NCBI GenBank assembly: GCA_037367355.1
Contig: CM074696.1
Location: 2,542,001-2,606,000 of the forward strand
Source of the DNA: Neoscytalidium dimidiatum
Taxonomy: Eukaryota; Ascomycota; Dothideomycetes; Botryosphaeriales; Botryosphaeriaceae
Length of the DNA stretch: 64,000 nt
Direction: 5' to 3'
Made by a program: the position numbers and the translations under genes. Shown in pieces: positions 33,051 through 44,589 of this stretch. The first letter of the stretch is position 1; each line of letters opens with the position of its first letter. A model generated the notes under the pieces. The model worked only from the letters and a program-made list of their open reading frames with translations. It had not been told where the DNA came from and made no database searches.

Positions 33051-34371
33051 ATGCGCTCCCTGGCTGAGCTTGTTGCTGCCGGCCTGCTCGTCGCTGCTGT
33101 CGTCCCCGCGACGTGCCAACAGACTCCTCTCGCCGACCACGAGAGCGCGCTGGCCACAGCATGCGGCGGCTACTCTTTCCCAGACGTTGTCTGCCTCCGT
33201 AACCGCGGCGCCGTCATCCACGGCGATTGGCACCGGCCCGTCATAAACAGCGTCGCCAATGCCGACGCCTTCCGCGACACCCACATGCCCAAAGAGCCTA
33301 GCTTCCGCTACGTGCGTGAGGCTGACTTCGTCGTCTGGGACGTGGACCGCGCCAGCCACGTGCTCGGCAATGCCCCGGCGGTCGACTTCATGTTCACTAC
33401 CAAGGGCCACTTCTCACACGAGGCCCCTGTTTACTCTCCCGAGACGAATGAGCTATACTTTTACCGCCTCGAGCACCGCTTGCTGGCCCAGTTGGTCGTC
33501 GATCTGAATCAAGATCCGCCTGTGCTGAAAGAGAAGACAGCAAGCCCGCCTATCTACGGTCCTACTGGCGCTCGTTACCGCAATGGCCTGCTCTACTTCT
33601 CTACTATGGGCGGTGACGACGACCTCGACGGCCGCAGTTACCGCCCCGGCATCTACACCCTGAATGCAACCTCGGGCGAGTCCCGCGTCCTGCTCAACAA
33701 CTATTACGGCTACTATTTCAATGGCGCTGATGACTTCGACATTGATCCGAATGGCCACATCTGGTTCACCGACAACGGCAAGTAACCTCCCCAACCCCTC
33801 ATATCCGTCTCCTCGCTGACCGTGCCCAGACTACGGCCGTTCCACACGCCTGAACTCCCATGCACCGCAGATCAATCCCGCCACCTATCGCTTCAATCCC
33901 TCCACTGGCCTTGTCACCGTCGTAGATGACACACTAATCGAGCCCAATGGCGCCCAATTCTCCCCTGATGGCCGCACCCTTTACCTTACAGACACAGGTG
34001 CCGGCGAGGCCATCATCGATCCGGTCGTCGACCCCGCACCACCACTTCACTACAACTCCACCGGCAAGAGGACCATCTACGCCTTCGACATCGACCCTAA
34101 ACGCAACATCCTACTCAACAAGCGCCCCTTCTACCAATCTATGCAGCTGGCCGCCGACGGCATCAAGGTGTCTCGGGACGGCTACGTCATTGCAGGCACC
34201 GGCCGTGGCATGATTGTGCTCTCGCCTGAGGGAGAGCCCGTCGTGCTTGTGCAGACAAACTTTACCGTGATCAATATGGCATGGAGTGGCCAGCAGTCGG
34301 ATGAGCTGTGGGCGGTTGGTATTGGTGGCGTAGCGAGGATTAGGCTGGGTCTTCACGGTCCTCTTCCGTAG
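33051..34371 (+). CDS. Secreted SMP-30/gluconolactonase-family lactonase
   Basis: Two exons, 33051-33777 and 33830-34371, give 422 residues. The ATG at 33051 begins a strong signal peptide (MRSLAELVAAGLLVAAVV, cut near residue 22); an in-frame ATG at 32943 would bury it. Family hallmarks of this six-bladed beta-propeller are FDIDPNGHIWFTDN at the splice junction, PNGAQFSPDG with N282 and D289, and LAADGIKVSRDG near 360, containing the usual metal-binding Asn/Asp positions. These enzymes hydrolyse or form lactones with a divalent metal. Alkylitaconate gene clusters include such lactonases. Here the signal peptide puts the step in the secretory route or outside the cell. The intron has a GC donor (GCAAGT). 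It shares a divergent promoter with the decarboxylase. Confidence 0.88.
33778..33829 (+). other. GC-AG intron in the lactonase gene
   Basis: The 52-nt intron starts GCAAGT and ends CCCAG. Only this junction joins WFTDN to DYGRS, the conserved propeller segment. The nearby GT (at 33782) would shift the frame. Confidence 0.8.
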
Positions 34372-35161
34372 CTAGATATGTTCCGTGCATGTAGGATTTT
34401 GAAGATTAAAGTAAATCAGCGTATCAGAATTGTCCAGGGAAGCTTGAAGCACTTAAATCCTTCACTAATGTACTTCTCTTGTGTTTGGGAGGTCTCGATA
34501 CAACATCTTGGTCCTGGTTGTGTCTGCGCCGGTACCTTTCCTCTACATTACATCTTTTTACACAAAAGATTCATCTAGTCTCGCTCCAGATTATTTCAGA
34601 GCTGCTGCCGGAGTGCCTTTGCAACAGGGACTTCTCCTGCTTCCACGATCCAACCCAAAATGAAATGTAGCAACGCAAAGGTCTTATCTAATCTGAAGCT
34701 GCTAAATTTCAAAGAAGTTTTCAGCTTCTTGCAATATTAATTTTAATAAACAAAAATTGATAAGTCGACACCGATGATACCATGTTCAGCAGTATCCACG
34801 TCGTCGATTATTCTTGAAAAAGACATCCTGCAGAATTCATCTTGTTAATAACAGTAAGTAATAAACTTTCTGGCGTCCACTAAGTTTGCTGGACCTGGCT
34901 GCACAGAGCCAAGCTCCGAATCTCCGACTGTCTCTCTGTTGGGCAAGGTACGAAAAGCTCTTCCCCGCCTAAATGCCCCGCGCGCCCGGTCCGCGTTATC
35001 GCGCCACGGATGCCGAGTACCGAATGCAGAAGTGTGCCCTAGTATTTCCGACCTCAATCGAATGTGTAAATAATAGCAAGATTAGCCAAGAGTTGATCCC
35101 ATTTGCTCTTCCTGCTGTTTCTCTTCCGTCTTGATATCATAGACCTGAGTGTTACCCGACG
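34372..35161. promoter_or_regulatory. MFS exporter 2 upstream region
   Basis: No gene seen. A T/A-rich stretch follows the lactonase 3' end, and a one-mismatch version of the cluster motif lies at 35006-35016, about 145 bases before the exporter ATG. Confidence 0.5.
35006..35016 (+). promoter_or_regulatory. Weak TCGG-N3-CCGA-like motif (MFS exporter 2)
   Basis: Sequence ACGGATGCCGA, with the inverted CGG-N3-CCG core kept and the first base changed from T to A. Confidence 0.45.
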
Positions 35162-36816
35162 ATGACAGCCACAACACCGTCCGAACGCACGAGGCTCCTC
35201 CAAAGCCACGATGACTCGGTAAGCGCCTTCTCAAAGATACCTTAATGCACGACTCTCAACCGCAACTAACGTTTTTTAGGTTGATGCTTCCAGGCTCGTG
35301 GGCAAAGAGGACCCCAAAGCGTGGTCGACGGCGAAGAAATGGACAGTCGCCCTGATCGTGTCGGCCTATGGACTCATTATCCCAAGCACCGTCGCCATGG
35401 TGGTTCCTGCCTTCTCCCAGATCTCGCGCGACCTTAAACTCAATGGTGACGGTGAGGTGCAACTCGTCATGTCTGTCTTCCTGCTGGGCTGGGGTATAGG
35501 TCCCATTCTTGTTGCTCCCCTCTCCGAGGTTTATGGCAGGAGAATCCTCCTCAACACGGGGCACACCCTCTTTCTTGTCACCAATACTCTTTGCGGATTG
35601 GTGTCGAATAGGTCCCACTTCCTGATTTTGCGGTTCTGTTCCGGCTTGTTCGGTAGCGGGCCGATGTCCGTACGTTCCATTTCCTCTGTCCCTCTTTGAA
35701 ACAACGCTTCAACTGACATTCATCGGTACACAGATTGGTGCCGGTGTCCTGAGTGACCTCTGGCAGAAGGAGGAGCGTGGCCTTTCCCTCTCAATCTATG
35801 CTCTCGGTCCGCTCGTTGGCCCTGCTATCGGCCCCATTGCCGCCGGCTACATTGTTGATAAATTCTCGTGGCGATGGATCTTCTTCAGCGCATCCATCTT
35901 CGCCTTCGTGATGCTCGTATTGGGTTACTTCTTCCTCTTCGAAACTTTCCAGCCCGTCCCTCTCCGCCGAAAGAAGCGCAGCCTGGGAGAAGACGTCAAG
36001 GCAAAGTCACTGTCCTCGCTCAAGGGCGATCTCAAGCGCCCGTTCATCCTGCTCGGCACCCAACCCATCATCCAGGTCGTCGCGCTGTTCATGAGCTTCC
36101 TGTTTGGCCTGAACCAGCTGACCATTGCCACATTCGAGGGCATGTGGGAGTCGCGCTACGGCCTGCCGCCGCGCGTCGCCTCCTTGCACTACGTCTTCAT
36201 TGCGGCCGGCCTGACGCTGGGGTCGCAGGTAGGCGGCCGTCTCAACGATAAGGTAAAATACTACATATAAAAACACACATACACACACACACCCCTACAC
36301 CTAAGAACATCCCCCTTTTATCCAACCACTTCCCACTAACACCATCTCGAACCCCAGATCTACGCCCACTGCAAAACCCGCTACTCCGCCCCGGGACGCC
36401 CCGAGTTCCGCGCCCCGCTCATGCTCGCGGTGGCGACGTTCCTGCCGCTCGGGCAGCTGCTGTACGGGTGGTCCGCGCAGCGGCGGGCGCACTGGCTGCT
36501 GCCGGACCTGGGCGTGACGCTGTTCAGCACCGCCATCATCGTCGGCTACCAGTGCATCCAGGCCTACGTCATCGACTGCTACCCGGTCTACGCCGCCAGC
36601 GCCATGGGCTCGCTCACCCTGCTGCGCGCCCTCGCCGGCTTCGCCTTCCCGGAGATGGCGCCCCGGCTGTACGGGTCGTTCGGCTGGGGCTGGGCGAGCA
36701 CGCTGATCGCGGGCGTGGCCGCCGCCGCGGGCGTCGCCGCGCCGGTCGTGCTGTGGTGTTATGGGCCGAGGCTGAGGGCCAGGAGCGGGTACGCGGCCGG
36801 GGATGGAGGACTGTGA
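35162..36816 (+). CDS. MFS transporter 2, DHA1 type
   Basis: Four exons, 35162-35218, 35280-35669, 35734-36252 and 36358-36816, give 474 residues with about 12 hydrophobic segments. Typical DHA1 features are the loop motif APLSEVYGRR, GLFGSGPMS-IGAGVLSDLW and LGPLVGPAIGPIAAGYI (antiporter motif C-like). It is distinct in sequence from the first exporter, so the cluster has two different efflux pumps. Plasma-membrane export of the product is the likely role. The first exon is only 57 nt, coding a Ser/Thr-rich N-terminus. Confidence 0.88.
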
Positions 36817-37659
36817 GGACTGAGGCCGGGGGAGGAGAGGGGGGGGGGAGGGTGTGTTTCGTGGGGATTTGGCTGTTGCGGCGTGCTTGATTTCTGTGGC
36901 TCTTGCGGTGGATGCGGGCAAGGAAATTGTGGATGATTGAGTTTTCTTATATGTCTTCTTATTTGTATGGCGTAGATATGAAGTCTAGAACTGCCGTTTT
37001 CATTGCACCGTAATGATTCATGGCTATGTGGAAAGTCTTCTGTTTGATGTATATGTTGCATCAGGGTCAAACTAGGTTGAAAGCAATTGAGGGGAAAGAC
37101 ATGTTCTCCTCCTCTATGTGAAATGCCGTGTGGAGATGTGAAAGGTAACGATAAATAGGTATATGTATGAGTCTGAAGAAACCCTTTCATTTACAATATA
37201 CAAGTGAAAGATTGAAACTCTATGTTAAAGCGATTTGGCTCTATCAGAATCAACCTCAGTACCTACCCCTTTTTTTCTCCAACAAGGCAGTTGCCAGTAT
37301 AGCTACATGGTTCTAAGGTTTCCCCAAACTGAGTGACAGAAATGGCCATCCGCTCGAGCGGAACGCACGCTCCGAAGGTCCGTATAACATGATCCTCATC
37401 CGATTTCGGACGGAGTTCTGTGAGGGGACGAGGCGGATATCGGCGTCCGAGAACCGAAGAGTAAATCCTTGGTTACCAAACACACTTGGAGACGACATCT
37501 TCTCTAACTCTACTATCGGGTGCCGAAGGGCGTATAAGCCATGAAAGAATACAGTGCAATCCAGCTATATAAATGAATACAAGTGGTCGGCGGGTAAGAA
37601 GCAACAATCATCGGAGAAGTCAGATCTTCGAGGTTTGAATATCATTTATCGCTGCTACC
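36817..37659. promoter_or_regulatory. Dioxygenase upstream region
   Basis: No gene seen. The 3' half holds a perfect palindrome CCGCTCGAGCGG at 37350-37361 and the cluster motif at 37440-37450, about 210 bases before the dioxygenase ATG. Confidence 0.55.
37440..37450 (+). promoter_or_regulatory. TCGG-N3-CCGA motif (dioxygenase)
   Basis: Sequence TCGGCGTCCGA, a perfect TCG-N5-CGA site that differs from the commonest version only in the spacer. Confidence 0.7.
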
Positions 37660-39047
37660 ATGCATTCCACCACGATCAAGGAGCCTCTGAGATTGTCTGG
37701 AGCCCTAGATGGCGTCAAGATGAAGCATTTGACGCCTCTTCTGGGGACAGAAATCCAGGACGTGAACCTGAAGGATTGGCTGACCGGCCCAGACTCGGAC
37801 GCTAAGCTGCGCGATCTTGCTATCCTCAGTAACTCCATCCTTTCCCGCTCCCCTGTCAGCTCGGAAGACTGACCAGTTTCCCCAATAGTCAGCCAGCGTG
37901 GTGTTGTCGCCTTCCGCGCGCAGACGGACATGGATGCGGAGCTGCAGAAGCAGCTGGCGAGGAAGCTTGGTAAGCTGTCGGGCGGGCCACCGGAGAACGA
38001 TCTGTGGAAGCATCCAATGTGTCTGGCTCGCGGCGATGACCCGGACATCGCGAAGTTGGATTCGAAGGTGCAGCAGGCGACGCACTTCAGCAACGACGAC
38101 GGCATGCCGAGACAGACGGCGGCCAATGAGTGGCACCTTGATGGCTGCTTCGAGAACAATCCGCCCGACTACACGACGCTGCGCATGACAGAGGTGCCGG
38201 CGACGGGTGGCGACACCATGTTCGCCTCCACGTACGAGCTGTACGATCGCCTCTCACCGGGGTACCAGAAGCTTTTTGAGAGTCTGCGAATCCGTTTCTC
38301 CTGCCCGGGCATGGTTAAGGCCGTCAATGCGTCCGGCAACCCTTACCCCCACCCTCGCGGCGCTCCTGACAACGTGGGATATGAATTTATCACTTCCGCG
38401 GTGAGTGAAGCCCCATAATTTCGGGTTGCATCGTAGGTGACAAATGCTGACTGCATCCGTGTTCCATATTTCCAGCCCCTCGTGCGCACCAACCCCGTCA
38501 CCGGATGGAAGGCGCTCTACGCCGCCGTCCTGTTCGTGGACCGCATCGAGGGAGTGACTGCAGTGGAGAGCCAACAGCTGCTTGAGAAAATCCAGCGCCT
38601 CATCACGGAGAACCACGATCTTCAGGCGCGTTTCCGGTGGGAGAACCCCGGAGACCTTGGTAAGTTTTCGCCCCTTCCTTCGCTCCACTCTTAGCCGACC
38701 CCCTCTTTCTCTCACACACACACACACTCTCTCTCTCTGTGCCGCCCCCTGCTCTTTAACATAGGATAAATCTCTCGGACAGAGGTTCCAAGAGAGACCC
38801 TGATCCGCCCTCCATTTTGAAGCCTTCACACCCCATTGACCGCTTATGCTGACGTGGAGCGTTTCATGCAGTGGTGTGGGACAACCGTTCCGTCGTCCAC
38901 GCCGCGACCCACGACCACACTGGCCAAGGATCGCGCATTGGTTGGCGCACGACATCCATCGGCGAGAAGCCGTACTTTGATCCGGGAAGCGTGTCTCGTA
39001 AGCAGGCACTTGCCGGGGCTGGACCGGAGTGGCGGTCGGAGAAATGA
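37660..39047 (+). CDS. TauD/TfdA-family Fe(II)/2-oxoglutarate dioxygenase
   Basis: Four exons, 37660-37828, 37889-38400, 38476-38659 and 38872-39047, give 346 residues. The iron-binding facial triad is complete: H139 and D141 in NEWHLDG and H298 in VWDNRSVVHAA. An arginine that can bind 2-oxoglutarate follows in GQGSRIGWR (R310 or R314). ISQRGVVAFRAQ near the start and GGDTMFAS are also typical of TauD. These enzymes hydroxylate unactivated carbons. In alkylitaconate pathways a non-heme iron dioxygenase hydroxylates the alkyl chain so that a gamma-lactone can form, which fits here. It is the only oxygenase I see in the cluster. Intron 3 contains a CA/CT microsatellite. Confidence 0.9.
38711..38739 (+). 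repeat. CA/CT dinucleotide repeat in dioxygenase intron
   Basis: CACACA followed by CTCTCT repeats inside intron 3 (38660-38871), which makes this intron longer than its neighbours. Confidence 0.85.
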
Positions 39048-41084
39048 GGGTCTGTTTAGTTGTTTTGCGGGCGTTATCTATGTGTACGTAGCCGACATCA
39101 ATGGAATCGCAGATCCCTGTGCGCGCTCCCTTGACGGCAATCCATTCGGCTATTGGTAAAGCCATTGCAGGCATTGGTCGCTTAAGTGATGTTGTCTAAT
39201 GGGGCTTCGAACCTCGTGTTGATGGTTGTCGGTGATCGAGAGTGATGGAGAGATCGCGATGCTGACGGTTCCGTGTTGTGCAGAGAAAGCGTGATGGCGT
39301 GCTTGTGTAGGGCCGAAAGATTGCGTCTCAAAACGGCCTCAGTACGCGCCAAGGCCACCATCGGGTGTACTTGGCTGCCTTCCTCGGCATATCGCGACTC
39401 GTAATACAGCAAAGACAGCCTTGTAGTTCCGTGAGCATGCTGTGTTCTTTAAAGCCGCTGTGGGCCCCCTCCTGGGAGCCTCCGCAAACACCATCAGGCA
39501 ACCCTGTTTGGAAAGACAACAGAAGCAACGTGAGAGGGCAACGTAGCGGTAAAGAGTAGGATTCTTCGTGACGGCGAGCGTTCCGCGGAATTCATGTTCT
39601 TGAAAACGAGCGCGTTGAGTGCGGCAACAACTCTATTTACTCCTCAATCTCCACTGGGAGTGAAATCGTGCGAGGCTTGAGATCGGCGGCTGGCCGTCCT
39701 TGTTCCTTCCTAATGCGTTCAGAGGACAGAATGCAAAAAGCGGAGCTCCACCGAGCCGCTCTGTCCCGGCAGGTTGCCTTCTTGTGCACAGCGAGGCGAC
39801 AGGAGCCGGGCACGTCATTCACGGGAGTCAACGGCTAATCCCGACTACTCCGTATAACCATGTACAGAACGAACGCACGCCCGGCAGCTAAGCCTTGGCA
39901 ATTTGGGCGCGGGACGGGGCGGCCCGGCATTTTTGTTCTACTGTGTACAGGACATACAGTGCAACAGACTCCCGCTCGGCGCTCCATTGGGTCCGACGGC
40001 AATGACCAGGCCCAGGGTCGGTATCCGAATGCCTCTCCAGCAATGCTGGGGGAAACATCATGGTACCAGCATGCTGGTCCCTTCGCAGTGACGGTCGTCC
40101 CGATCTTATCTGCCTGCATGCTACTACGTATGTCCGTAGCACAACAGCCGCAACACTTGGTGGAGATCGCAGATCAGCATCGCTAAGCAGCGCCATTGTG
40201 AAACACAAGCAACGCCAAGAAGCCAGCCATCCGAAGCACGGCTGGCCTCCGCGCCGTTTTCTAGCCCATTCCAGGCCCAAGGGCACAGGAATCATCGGGT
40301 TCGGAGTCAATCCCGTCCTCTGAAGCCACGTTCAGCGATAATGCGCCAGCGAGTCACCTTGATTTGCGCGCCACCGGCTATCGGTTGCTTATATTGCCCG
40401 GTCTTTCCTGCCTCAGGCCACCGATTGGTTGAAGTGTGGAGAAGAATTTTTCCGCAGCCATCACTCCCGCAGCGCACCAACTTCCTGGCCCCTTGGAACC
40501 GGCCCTCAATTGCCCCGACTATTGTATGATTCTCACATTGTCCTCCCGCTAGCGGAGATAGGCGCCCGCCTGACATTGGCCAACTGCACATATCTTCAGA
40601 CCCACTTGGCCACCGCAAACTCCACCGCGTGCATACGTACTATCTGTCTTATCCGTACCGCACCCCCGGAAACGGGCAGTGCTGCGCCGAAGGAACGGGC
40701 CGCCTGAAGAATGCTTGCCGCTGACTATTGGTGGCAGCCGCGCTACCCTTCGGATCTTGAGGTGGGCGGGCGGCTGATCCAGCCGCCGAATACGACGCAG
40801 CCAGACTCATGTTCCTGGAGGTGAATAGTTGGGGCCATGGCTCGCCTTGAAGGTATCTGCTAACGACGATAGGCAACACCGTGCCAGAAAGGGTCTATAG
40901 CCAATAGGACTGACTCCTTCCATTCGACCGCCGTCCCTCCGCCAGAGCCATTCGTTGCAATGCAACAATCGCCCTCCAGGGAAGCGTGTGCTGCCGGCCA
41001 GCTCTTTAAAAAGGGTGCCAGAATGTTCCTGCTACAGGAAGCGTCCCCAAATCCCCACGCGTATCGCTTAGCAGTTGCACCGCC
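39048..41084. other. Two-kb gap before second regulator
   Basis: GC-balanced with several short frames but no recognisable protein. Near its right end is the inverted repeat CGGCTGATCCAGCCG (40771-40785), a possible Zn2Cys6 half-site pair. I see no TCGG-N3-CCGA site. Confidence 0.5.
40771..40785. promoter_or_regulatory. CGG-N9-CCG inverted repeat upstream of regulator 2
   Basis: Near-perfect palindrome CGGCT-GATCC-AGCCG, about 300 bases before the ATG of the second Zn2Cys6 gene. Inverted CGG triplets are the usual target of such dimers. It differs in spacing from the cluster motif, so it could be a site for another factor or for autoregulation. Confidence 0.35.
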
Positions 41085-43571
41085 ATGTCCGACACCGAGA
41101 CCCGGTCCGGCCGCCCTTCAGAACAGTCCAACAACCCTGCGTGCGACCAGTGTAGGGCGCGAAAAGTGCGCTGCGATCGACGACGACCCGAGTGCTCCAA
41201 CTGCAGCAAAGCCGGAGTCTGCTGCGACTTTACCAACCAGTCAAAACGTGTGAACCACATCAAGCAGCTGTGGGTAGTGGGTCACGCGCACGTTCGTGGG
41301 GCTGCAGGCTAATGGGATATTCTATTGCCAGGCTCAACGACTTCTCGTCTGTCACTTCCCGTCTGGAATCCATCGAAGCGGCGATTAGAAATCTCTCCAC
41401 CGAGCTCGTCACCATCAAGCAGCCTGCCACAAGCTCCAGCTCTTCGCGAAGCGTCTCCCGATCCTCCTCTGCATCCGGGAGGGAGTTCTTGCGAGATTTG
41501 CTCGACGAATGCCAGGTTCCGGAGGTGGACAGTGGCGACGATGCGCCCGCTGAGTTCGTGCACCAGGGGAATGCCTGCTGCGGATGCGAGCAGTTTTTCG
41601 GCGAAACTTCAGCACACTCTCTTTTCAAATCCGCAAGAGAGCGGACCGAGCAGCTATTGAGAGCAGTCAACCAGGATACCGGGAATTCGCCACTTGCTTC
41701 ATTGGTGAAAGAGCAGCCAGCCGTAGCATATGATCTCCAGCGTGCCTATGACGCCTTTCCTACTCTGGAAGAATGCCACCGTCCTTTCCCTGCTATGGGT
41801 GGCGCGAACGGGACAAACGGCAGGCCCACAATGCTTCCTCCAAAGACCTTCCTCCTTTCTGCAATCGACGTCTACCTCTCAGAGATCAACCTCTACAATC
41901 CCATATTCAAAGAGTCCAGCCTACGCGAGGCTGTCGAACTACAGTATTCAACTCCAGCTCTAAGCCAGGACACCGACCGGGAAGCATGGAGCCTCTGCTT
42001 CAACAATATCATTCTTTTGGCCATGTGCCACAGCGCTCGACTCGCAGAAAACGCTTCTGGTGATTTCCAGGGCATCGAACACGACCTACTCCAATCGTTT
42101 TTGAGAAATACCTGCAGAGCTTTTTACAACTTGGAGCGCCTATCAAGCCCCCGCTTCGTAAATATTCAGGCTCTTGCTACCCTTGTACGTTTCAACACCC
42201 TGAAGGTTCCGGGCCGCTGGGACTGACCCATGACAAACAGGTTCTAGTAGGCCGAGAATGCTTTGAAGGATGTTTTGCATCCCAAATGCTGCCCAGGGTA
42301 TTCCACATGGTCCGATCCACGGGACTGCACAGGGCTCAAGCTCACAGGGGTACCTCCGGAGCTTCTCCCGACGAGCGCAGGATGCTCTGCTGGACTCTTT
42401 ACAGACTAGACAAATATCGCTGCTTCCTTAAAGGCGAGCCCTGCGATCTCTACCGCTTCGACACCGACATACACATGGGTGGCTATGACGAGGAAACGCC
42501 AGCATTGCGCTTCCATTACGCGCTAAACGGCCTTATGGTAATTTGGGAGAAGATATACTTACTCCTCTATTCCCCTCAGGTTAAGATGCTCCGAAGGCGG
42601 CATGCGGATCAGACTCTATCAGAACTGGAGATGGCGTTGAAGTGTTGGTACCGGCGACATAGCCATTTGCTGGAGCAGAGAGACGTGGATGATTGCGATA
42701 GCTCATCCGTTTTCTGCCGGGCTGAGCTGAGATTCTGCTTTGCCATGAGCTCCCTCTTGATTCAACGGTGCCTCAACTCTCCAGCAAGCCGGCAAAAATG
42801 TTTGGAGTCAGTGCAGACGGCCCTACGCATCATTGCAAACATGCGCAAGGTGGAACCGAGGTCTGGCAGCATTGCCTTCCTATCCAGGTAGGCTCCTCCT
42901 CCTTTGTCTAATGGCACATGTCGTAACATCAGTTTCCTCACACTATACGCAGGATATTTTCGCAATACCCCGCCCTCCCATTCCTTGAGATATACAACTA
43001 CATCATCGAGAACCCCAATCCGGAGCGGCTTTCACACGCTCACCTCTTGGCCTCCGCCGTGCGAGCCGTCGGAGATCTCATAAATCCGAACTTCCCCCGT
43101 GTCTTCTGCTCTCTTCTCTACTCCCGCATGTCCTGGTGTCTCGAAGTGATTGAAGCACTCCAGCCTTCGCTATCCAGCCCACTATATCCTTCGCGGAAAG
43201 GATCAGCGGCAAGCGGCGTGGTTTCGCGCAACAGATCGATGCTCGGCCTGGCCGACCTCGATGTAGCCGCGCTCAACACTTTCCCCAGCAGCACAGCTAC
43301 ATCTGAGAGCACTCTTTTTGGGACCAATTACGCAATTGACGGATCGCAGGCATCAGATACTCTCCATGGCGCTGAGAGCATCTTTGGTGACTCCGATCTG
43401 AGCGTCAACGGCCTCATGATGGATGCGCAGGATACGAATATGCAAATGACGCTTGACCCCGGTTTTACAAATGGCCAAGCTGAGTATAGAGGCTTGGCGA
43501 TGGGCAAGGGTGCAGATCTTTTCAGATTTAGTATGGACGTCGATGATACGCTCTGGAATGTAGACGCATAG
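41085..43571 (+). CDS. Zn2Cys6 transcription factor with fungal_trans-type middle region
   Basis: Four exons, 41085-41269, 41332-42184, 42241-42887 and 42953-43571, give 767 residues. The zinc cluster lies at residues 20-46 (CDQCRARKVRC ... CSNCSKAGVC, cysteines 20, 23, 30, 37, 40, 46), followed by a short coiled-coil-like piece (VTSRLESIEAAIRNL). The middle region (about 220-480) has the features of the fungal-specific transcription factor domain, including FHMVRSTGLHRA, DERRMLCWTLYRLDKY and EPCDLYRFDTDI. The acidic Asp/Met-rich C-terminus could activate transcription. It may be a second cluster regulator or a border gene. Its own promoter lacks the TCGG-N3-CCGA site found at the other pathway genes. 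Confidence 0.88.
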
Positions 43572-44589
43572 GCCGGCATTTTTAGCATCTTTTCTTCCCA
43601 GAGATATCCCGCGTAGCGTAATGATAGCGAGTTATGAATTTTCGTCATACTTTTCTGCACAAAAGCAGATCATGCCGTTACAAACTCGCTCTTACCTATG
43701 CGCGTTGTAGGTTTTAACCTATCTTTCACCTAATAATATGAAGGCCATTTGTGAGGGAGGACCAGACTCGGCCTCTCGGTCCCGGAGCCCGAACACGCGC
43801 CAGCATGTTTTTTGACCGGGGTATGTGTCGGAGAAATTTTTGATTCTCCGCCAAGTTCTCCGCACCGGCCTGAATACAGCAAGAGAACCGATAAGATCTT
43901 TCTATGCGTGAGGCGCCGGCCCCACTAGCAGAGTATTCAGTAATTACAGGGTCGTGGAAGCTATACAGAACAGATCGGCTGCTCTTAGTAGGCGGAACTA
44001 TGACTGCGAGGTGTTTCATGGATTGTGATAACTACCTGGCCAGCATTGATCTGCATTTCTTCTACGGTTTGATGGCCAACTAAATTCTGACTGCGTCAAC
44101 CCCCTGCTCTCGAATGTCACTTACAGATTAGGAGTTTACGCCGTCTGATTATGCACGGAGCACGAATTCAAACTCAAGCGGGATGTCAAATCGAGATTCT
44201 CTGCCTAATTTCACCCCAGTTGCGCTGCACATGTGAGCACGGGTCAACTTGGCTGGATCCAGGCATTGCGTGGACACTGGACAATGATGGAGACGCCAAG
44301 CACACTGCCGCCTTGGCTGATCAGGAACCTACTGTCAATAGGTCTGGGGAAACTGTCTCTCGGCTGTCGGGTGCCGATTGGCAAGTTTTATTACCTATAT
44401 AAGGAGACTCTGAGGCAAGTGATTTCAAAATCAGGCCCTAGGATCCTTCGTTACCGAGACTTGAAGATAAAGTGGGCAGAGAACAAGAAGGACAAGATGC
44501 GGTTCTACCTTCTGCAAACTCTGTTTCATCTGAATTTGCTATCCCAATCTGCTCAGTCCGTTCAAGATGACACGAACAAAGGCTTTGCC
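43572..44589. promoter_or_regulatory. DUF3237 gene upstream region
   Basis: No supported gene. It contains the cluster motif at 44367-44377, about 210 bases before the small gene's ATG. Confidence 0.5.
44367..44377 (+). promoter_or_regulatory. TCGG-N3-CCGA motif (DUF3237 gene)
   Basis: Sequence TCGGGTGCCGA, a perfect TCG-N5-CGA site and the rightmost one I found. It brings the small DUF3237 gene into the probable regulon. Confidence 0.6.
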
